Part shown: positions 58,914 through 64,000 of the stretch, piece after piece
Layout of the letters: each line of letters begins with the position of its first letter
Numbering within the stretch: position 1 is the first letter of the stretch
DNA from: Corallococcus carmarthensis
Lineage (GTDB): Bacteria > Myxococcota > Myxococcia > Myxococcales > Myxococcaceae
Direction: 5' to 3'
NCBI RefSeq assembly: GCF_003611695.1
Contig: NZ_RAWE01000011.1
Location: 1 to 64,000, forward strand
DNA: 64,000 nucleotides
The notes under the pieces: model-generated
The model's input: only the letters and a program-made list of their open reading frames with translations
Database searches by the model: none
Told to the model about the DNA's origin: nothing
Program-made: the position numbers and the translations under genes

Positions 58914-61900
58914 TCAGGCCTGGGCCCGGGGAGGGAGCGGCAGGTCGATGAAGAAGGTGGAGCCCTGGCCGGCGGCGCTCTGCAGGACCAGCTTGCCGTC
59001 GTGACCCTGGACGATTTGATGGGCGATGAAGAGGCCCAGCCCCAGTCCGTGCACGGAGCGGGGCGGGCCGCCGCGCTCGAAGCGTTCGAAGACACGGGAC
59101 TGGTGCTCGGGCGGGATGCCCGGGCCGCCGTCCGACACGTAGAGGATGAGCCGGTCACCGCGCCTGGCGAACCCGATGCGCAGCGGCGTGCCCGGCGCGT
59201 ACTTGATGGCGTTGGACACCAGGTTCGTCAGCACCTGCAGCATGCGCGAGCGGTCCCACCTCACGCGCAGGTTCAGCTCCGACCGCAGCTCCAGGGTGCA
59301 GCGGGCCTGCTCCATCTGCTCGCGGAAGATGTCGAGGACCTCGTGCACCAGCTCCATCGGGTCGCTCTCCTCCATGTGGAAGTCCAGCTTTCCCGCGCGA
59401 ATGCGGGAGACGTCCAGCAGCTCGTCCACCAGCCGTGACATCCGCTCCACCTGCCGCTGCGCGGACTCCATCGCCGACGTGAGCTTCTCCAGCGAGGGCG
59501 GCTCGCCGCGCGAGGGCGACAGGCGGCGGCGCGTCATCTCCAGGTGCAGCATCAGCGCGGTGACGGGCGTCTTCAATTCGTGGGACGCCACGCCCAGGAA
59601 GGTGTCGCGCGCGGCGAGCGCGTGCTGGAGGTCGTGCGTGAGGGCCTCCAGTTGCTGGCGCGCGCGGGTCCGCTCGCTCACCTCCTGCACCGCGACGAGC
59701 AGCCCCAGGATGCGGCCCTCGCCGTCGCGCTGGGCGTGGATGTCCACGTCCACCATCAGCTCCTTGAGGCCTCCCTGGCCGTCCGGCTGGCGCGCCGGCA
59801 CCTCGCGGCCCACGAAGGGTTTGCCCGTGCGGTAGACGCCCTCCAGGTGCTGGAGCAGCACGCCGTGGCCGCCTTCCGGCTGCGCGTCGCGCGCGGGCTT
59901 GCCCAGCATGTCCCTGCCCATCAGGTTCGCGAACAGCGGGTTGATGACCGTGAAGATGAGGTCCGGCCCCGTCATCACACACATGGCCGTGGGCGCCTGC
60001 ATGAAGAAGTCGGAGAGCTGCTGGCGGGCCCGTCCCAGCTGGAGCTGGCTGTCCACGCGCGCCTGCAGCTCGCGCGCGGAGAAGGGCTTCACCAGGTAGT
60101 CGTCCGCGCCGGCCTGGAGCCCCTCGATGCGGGCCTCCTCGCCGGCGCGCGCGGACAGCATGATGAAGGGGATGCCGCGCGTGCGCACGTCGGCGCGCAG
60201 CTTCTGGAGCAGCCCGAAGCCGTCCAGCCGGGGCATCATCACGTCGCTGAGGATGAGGTCCGGCTTCAGCGCGAGCGCCGCCTCGAAGGCCGCCTCGCCG
60301 TCCGCCACCGCGCGCACGTTCCAGTGCGTCGCCAGCAGGCCGCTCACGTACCCGCGCATGTCCGCGTTGTCGTCCGCGACGAGGATGCGCCCACGCCCCG
60401 GCGGAAGCACGAGCCCCGCGCCCAGCTCCCCCAGCGCGTTGGCGCGGGGAGCGGGCGTCACCGGCTCCGGCACCGACAGCGGAACGGACTCGGGCGTGTC
60501 TGGCAGCCAGCGCAGCGCCTCCTCACTGAAGGCGGACCCCAGCTTGCCCGCGTGCGCCGATCCTTCGTCCTGCTGGACCTGCTCGGCGGGCAGGTGCGCG
60601 CTGCCCAGCGGCAGCTCCACGGTGAAGGTGCTGCCCTCGCCCTCCACGCTCCGGGCGCCCAGGGTGCCGCCGTGCAGCTTCACCAGCTCCTGGATGAGCG
60701 CCAGCCCGATGCCGGTGCCTTCATGCGTGCGTCCGTGCGAGGTCTCCACGCGGTGGAAGCGCTCGAACACGCGCGGCAGCTCCGCCTCCGGGATGCCGGT
60801 GCCGGTGTCCTGCACGGTGAGCCGCGCCCGCGTCCCTTCGCGCGTGAGCCGCACCGCGACGCTGCCATGGAGCGTGAACTTGAACGCGTTGGAGAGCAGG
60901 TTGAGGACAACCTTCTCCCACATGTCCCGGTCCACGTAGATGGGCTCGCCCAGGTCCTGCGTCTCCACGGTGTACTGGAGCCCCGCCTTCTCCATCGCGG
61001 AGCGGAAGACGCTGGCCAGGTCCTCGGTGAGCCGCGCCAGGTCCGTGGGGTGGAAGCTCGCCTTCACGCGGCCCGCTTCGATGCGTGAGAAGTCCAGGAG
61101 CGAGTTGACCAGCTTCAAGAGGCGCAGCGCGTTCCGGTGGGTGAGCTCCTGGCGCGCGCGCTGGGCCGGCGGCAGGGGCGCGGACGTGTCCGCGAGCGAC
61201 TCCTCCAGCGGGCCCAGGATGAGCGTGAGCGGCGTGCGGAACTCGTGCGACACGTTGGAGAAGAACGCCGTCTTCGCCCGGTCGATGGCGGCCAGCGCCT
61301 CCGCGCGCTGGGCCTCCGCCTCGTAGGCGCGCACACTGACCACGGCGTTGGTGACCGTGGCCTGGAGCTGCTCGTAGAAGTTGCGGTAGGCGTCATCCAG
61401 CGCGCGGTGGGGACTCACGCCGGCCACCAGGTAGCCGAAGGGCTCCGCCATGCCGGCCGGGTGGATGGGCAGCACGCGCGCGTGCACGGGGGGCACCTCG
61501 TACGGCCCCAGCGCCGTGCCCGCGTCCAGCGGCGCGCGCGGCACGTCCACGGTGTCCGCGCCCGCGGTGGTGAAGGGCCACGGCCCGTCCAGCCCCGCTG
61601 CCTCCGGGCTCCATGCGGTGCCCGGGGGCAGGCCCATGCCGGCCACCCAGCGGACGCGCGGGGCGGATTCGTCGCGGCGGTAGAAGAGGAGGAAGGGCAC
61701 GTCGAGCGCGGCGTCCGGCTGCAGCTGCGTCAGCGCGGTGCCAATGTCCTCCACCGTCTTCACCTTGCCCAGCAGGGCGGACAGCTCGCGCAGGGTCTGC
61801 GTGCGCCGCGCGCTGAGCATCTTCTCCGTCACCTCCGTGATGGGGTGGAAGAGGCCGCCCACGCGCCCGGATTCGTCGCGGATGGGGCTGAAGGAGAAGG

Positions 61901-62333
61901 TCATGAAGGCCTCCTCCAGGTAGCCGTACCGGTCCAGGAACATGCGCTGGTTCTCGATGTAGGAACCCATGCCCGTGCCCGCCTTCTCGAACACGCCGCC
62001 CACCACCGGCAGCGCCGTGGCCCAGCAGTCGCGGAAGCGCTGGCCCATGGACTCCGGGTGCTTCGCGCCGCAGATGGGCCGGTAGCTGTCGTTGTAGATC
62101 TGCACGCGCTCCGGCCCCCACGCGATGAGGATGGGGAAGGTGGAGGACAGGCACAGGCTGACGGTCGTGCGCAGGCTCTGCGGCCACGTCTCCACCGGAC
62201 CGAGCGGCGTCTTCGACCAGTCCATCGAGCGGATCAACCGCCCCATCTCCCCGCCGCCGGACAGCCAGTCCATTCCTGTTTCCGCGGAGGGCACCACCGT
62301 GGAAGTGGCATGGGAAGGACTGGGGTGTTTCAT
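58914..62333 (-). CDS. Hybrid histidine kinase with two kinase cores
   Basis: An 1139-aa soluble protein. Order: a PAS-like domain (~35-170; WSKTPLGPVETWPQSLRTTV), a GAF-like region (~175-345), HisKA 1 with His in FFSNVSHEFRTPLTLIL (~363) and HATPase 1 (~460-570), a receiver (~640-760; acceptor Asp in LILSDVMMPRLDG ~698), PAS (~770-880), HisKA 2 with His in GVASHELKTPVTALM (~917) and HATPase 2 (~1020-1130; DGGPGIPPE, GLGLGLFIA). It has no membrane helix. Two complete kinases flanking one receiver allow internal relay or competition. No regulator gene is adjacent. Confidence 0.9.
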   Translation of the reverse strand: MKHPSPSHATSTVVPSAETGMDWLSGGGEMGRLIRSMDWSKTPLGPVETWPQSLRTTVSLCLSSTFPILIAWGPERVQIYNDSYRPICGAKHPESMGQRFRDCWATALPVVGGVFEKAGTGMGSYIENQRMFLDRYGYLEEAFMTFSFSPIRDESGRVGGLFHPITEVTEKMLSARRTQTLRELSALLGKVKTVEDIGTALTQLQPDAALDVPFLLFYRRDESAPRVRWVAGMGLPPGTAWSPEAAGLDGPWPFTTAGADTVDVPRAPLDAGTALGPYEVPPVHARVLPIHPAGMAEPFGYLVAGVSPHRALDDAYRNFYEQLQATVTNAVVSVRAYEAEAQRAEALAAIDRAKTAFFSNVSHEFRTPLTLILGPLEESLADTSAPLPPAQRARQELTHRNALRLLKLVNSLLDFSRIEAGRVKASFHPTDLARLTEDLASVFRSAMEKAGLQYTVETQDLGEPIYVDRDMWEKVVLNLLSNAFKFTLHGSVAVRLTREGTRARLTVQDTGTGIPEAELPRVFERFHRVETSHGRTHEGTGIGLALIQELVKLHGGTLGARSVEGEGSTFTVELPLGSAHLPAEQVQQDEGSAHAGKLGSAFSEEALRWLPDTPESVPLSVPEPVTPAPRANALGELGAGLVLPPGRGRILVADDNADMRGYVSGLLATHWNVRAVADGEAAFEAALALKPDLILSDVMMPRLDGFGLLQKLRADVRTRGIPFIMLSARAGEEARIEGLQAGADDYLVKPFSARELQARVDSQLQLGRARQQLSDFFMQAPTAMCVMTGPDLIFTVINPLFANLMGRDMLGKPARDAQPEGGHGVLLQHLEGVYRTGKPFVGREVPARQPDGQGGLKELMVDVDIHAQRDGEGRILGLLVAVQEVSERTRARQQLEALTHDLQHALAARDTFLGVASHELKTPVTALMLHLEMTRRRLSPSRGEPPSLEKLTSAMESAQRQVERMSRLVDELLDVSRIRAGKLDFHMEESDPMELVHEVLDIFREQMEQARCTLELRSELNLRVRWDRSRMLQVLTNLVSNAIKYAPGTPLRIGFARRGDRLILYVSDGGPGIPPEHQSRVFERFERGGPPRSVHGLGLGLFIAHQIVQGHDGKLVLQSAAGQGSTFFIDLPLPPRAQA

Positions 62334-62521
62334 GAGGCCTCGGGAGGGGCGCCGGACTTCACCGCGAGGGGTGCGTGCTGTCCGGCGGACTCGGATGTTC
62401 GTTCAAGAGAACCGTCCGGTTGATAGCGGATTCGCACGGCGCGTGCCGTGAAGCCTCGCGGAAGTGTGAGGTTGCTTGCTTCTCCCCCGGGGGGGGTGAC
62501 GGGGACCGCCGCCCAGGGACT

Positions 62522-63136
62522 TCAGGCGGACGGGCGGGGCTGGCGCCGCTCCCGGGCATGCCGCACCGCGAGCGCGACGAGCAGCGCGGCCACCCCGGCC
62601 AGCGCGGCGAAGTGCTCCACGCGGCCCACGCCCTTCGCCACGCGGTCCACGCTCGCGGACCCCAGGTAGCCCAGCGTCACCACCAGCGGCGAGCTCAGGC
62701 ACAGCGCCAGCCCGTCCCACAGGAGGAAGCGGCGCAGCGGCATGCCCTCTGTCGCGGCCATGGCGAACACCGGCACGCGCAGCACGGACATGAACCGGCC
62801 GAGGAAGACGACCCGGGAGCCGTGCTTCGCGTACAGGCCCTGGATGCGCTCGCGGCGCTCGGGCGGGAACAGGCGGCGGGTGCGCCGGTGCGTGTACACG
62901 GCCTGCCCCAGCCGCCGCGCCGTGAGGAAGAGGACGGTGTCCCCGCACAGCACGCCCGCGAAGCACAGCGCGATGGCGGCGGGCAACGGCATCGCTCCCC
63001 GGTGCGAGAGCACGCCCGCCGCCAGCTGCACGATGTCCTCCGGGAACGGCAGCCCCAACCCACCCGCCACGAGCACGAGGAAGACGAGCGGGCCGGAGCC
63101 GTGCGTCAGCAGGAGCTGGAGGGGGGAGTCGGCCAT
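62522..63136 (-). CDS. DedA-family membrane protein
   Basis: A 204-aa integral membrane protein of the DedA/SNARE-associated family. Landmarks are GGLGLPFPEDIVQLAAG, FAGVLCGDTVLFLTARRLG, KHGSRVVFLGRFMSVLRVPV and a final helix near 175-195. The glutamate after PFP and the arginine in GRF are conserved transport residues. DedA proteins flip undecaprenyl phosphate or phosphatidyl lipids across the inner membrane and affect envelope stress tolerance. Its ATG shares one base with the stop of the upstream AI-2E family gene, so the two are co-translated. Confidence 0.86.
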   Translation of the reverse strand: MADSPLQLLLTHGSGPLVFLVLVAGGLGLPFPEDIVQLAAGVLSHRGAMPLPAAIALCFAGVLCGDTVLFLTARRLGQAVYTHRRTRRLFPPERRERIQGLYAKHGSRVVFLGRFMSVLRVPVFAMAATEGMPLRRFLLWDGLALCLSSPLVVTLGYLGSASVDRVAKGVGRVEHFAALAGVAALLVALAVRHARERRQPRPSA

Positions 63137-64000
63137 CAGGACTCAGGCAGGACCGCCGCGGCGCGGCGCTCCTGGCGGAAGAGGAGGACCTCGCGGACGA
63201 TGATCTGCACGGTAGCGGCCACGGGCACGGCCACCACCGCGCCCACGATGCCCGCCAGCTCCACGCAGAAGAGGACGGCGAGCAGGGTGACGAGCGGGTT
63301 GACGTGCACGGTGCGCTTGAACACGAGCGGCGCCATCACGTTGCCCTCCATCTGACCGTAGAGGAGGAAGTAGATGAACACCGCCAATGCCTTCCACAGG
63401 CCGCCGGTGGCCAGCGTGAGCAGCGTGATGATGCCGCCCGCGATGATGGGGCCCGCGTAGGGCACCAGGCTGGAGAAGCCGCTGGCCACGCCCAGGGGCA
63501 GGTAGAAGGGCATGCCCACCACGGCCAGCATGGTGGTGGTGAGCGTGGCGTTGATGGCGCAGATGAGGGTGATGCCGGACAGGTAGCCGCCCGTCGCGCT
63601 GTACACGTTGCGCAGCACGCGCACGTAGCGCAGGCGGTGGTCCGGCTCGGACAGTTCCAGCAGGCGCTTGAGCACGCCGCCGCCGAACACCAGCATGAAC
63701 ACCACCAGGAAGAAGACGGTGAGGATGCCGCCCAAGAGGCCCACCACGCCGCCAATGGCGCTCATGAGCAGCGCGGGCAGGGGGCCGGCGAGCGCGGGCG
63801 TGGCCTCCTCCAGCCGCTCGCTCCAGCCCAGGCTGTGCAGCCGCTGATTGAGCGCGCGCAGGATGCCGGTGGCGCGGATCTGCTTCCACAGCTGCGGCCA
63901 CTGCGTCACCAGCGCGTCCACCTGCGCCACCAGGTCCGGAATCACCAGCAGGCCCAGCGCCGCGACGGCGATGAACAGCGCGAACAGCACCAGCGTGATG
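63136..64000 (-). CDS. AI-2E family transporter (5' end cut by window edge)
   Basis: About 288 residues of the C-terminal part are visible, open to the right edge. Several helices and signature blocks, MPFYLPLGVASGFSSLVPYA, YFLLYGQMEGNVMAPLVFKR and LLAVLFCVELAGIVGAVVAV, identify the AI-2E/TqsA/YdiK permease family. Members export autoinducer-2 or act as cation/H+ exchangers; the true substrate is not clear. It is translationally coupled to the DedA gene. A charged helical loop (ALNQRLHSLGWSERLEEATP) precedes the membrane helices in the seen part. Confidence 0.86.
   Translation of the reverse strand, partial: ITLVLFALFIAVAALGLLVIPDLVAQVDALVTQWPQLWKQIRATGILRALNQRLHSLGWSERLEEATPALAGPLPALLMSAIGGVVGLLGGILTVFFLVVFMLVFGGGVLKRLLELSEPDHRLRYVRVLRNVYSATGGYLSGITLICAINATLTTTMLAVVGMPFYLPLGVASGFSSLVPYAGPIIAGGIITLLTLATGGLWKALAVFIYFLLYGQMEGNVMAPLVFKRTVHVNPLVTLLAVLFCVELAGIVGAVVAVPVAATVQIIVREVLLFRQERRAAAVLPES

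Noticed and set aside
1-64000. tRNA, rRNA, transposase or phage integrase genes
   Set aside because: I found no cloverleaf, rRNA motif, DDE transposase or tyrosine/serine recombinase signature on either strand, within the limits of reading by eye.

Overview
The window is very GC-rich DNA (G/C at most third codon positions, GTG starts common, genes densely packed on both strands). It almost certainly comes from a Cystobacterineae myxobacterium such as Corallococcus or Myxococcus. The support is a DUF2381/TIGR02268 protein, a Sit-type (TIGR02269/DUF2380) lipoprotein toxin cassette, several multidomain sensor kinases and many myxobacterial-style lipoproteins. No rRNA, tRNA, CRISPR array, transposase or integrase was seen. 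The genus is inferred from gene content, not from a search.

Layout. 0-9 kb: a cut DUF3592 membrane protein, an ankyrin protein, a large membrane Fe-S oxidoreductase, a vWA protein, and a DsbD/ScsB-like thiol:disulfide reductase followed by a secreted redoxin with a strong terminator. 9-16 kb: an MpaB-like protein, a PhyH dioxygenase, two tandem HtrA-type proteases with a palindrome and short direct repeats upstream, and an HNH nuclease. 15.4-19 kb: an operon of glutaminase-less asparagine-synthetase-like enzyme, GT1 glycosyltransferase and a ROK-like protein whose motif order is circularly permuted. The synthetase gene carries an in-frame tandem repeat with four perfect TTGTCCACA (DnaA-box-like) words. 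19-25 kb: RecQ, a radical SAM protein, a histidine kinase and an aldo/keto reductase.

25-35.3 kb looks like a defence or conflict island. It has a five-gene cassette in which every junction is a 4-base start/stop overlap: a MoxR-like AAA+ ATPase, an unknown protein, an HEXXH metallopeptidase/vWA protein, a helical protein and a phenylacetate-CoA-ligase-like enzyme. Divergent from it is a Septu-like ATPase/HNH pair, followed by a lipoprotein and a Fic/Doc-like pair whose toxin lacks the usual motif histidine.

35-44.6 kb: a LuxR-type regulator, an S41 peptidase, an L-Ala-D/L-Glu-type epimerase, a secreted protein, a hybrid kinase, a SUFU-domain protein, a DUF482 acyltransferase, and an HxlR regulator divergent from an NmrA-like quinone oxidoreductase. 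44.6-52.6 kb: a Sit-like toxin/immunity cassette, DUF2381 and lipoprotein genes, a decayed ClC-channel tail, and a sigma-factor-like/HTH pair. These lie between two quinone oxidoreductase paralogs, and a frameshifted 3' relic of a third copy sits just before the second, so the segment looks inserted or rearranged.

52.6-64 kb: a three-gene set around a C39-like papain-fold protein, a fatty acid desaturase, bioA, a berberine-bridge-type FAD enzyme, a 1139-aa double-kinase hybrid sensor, a DedA protein and a cut AI-2E family permease.
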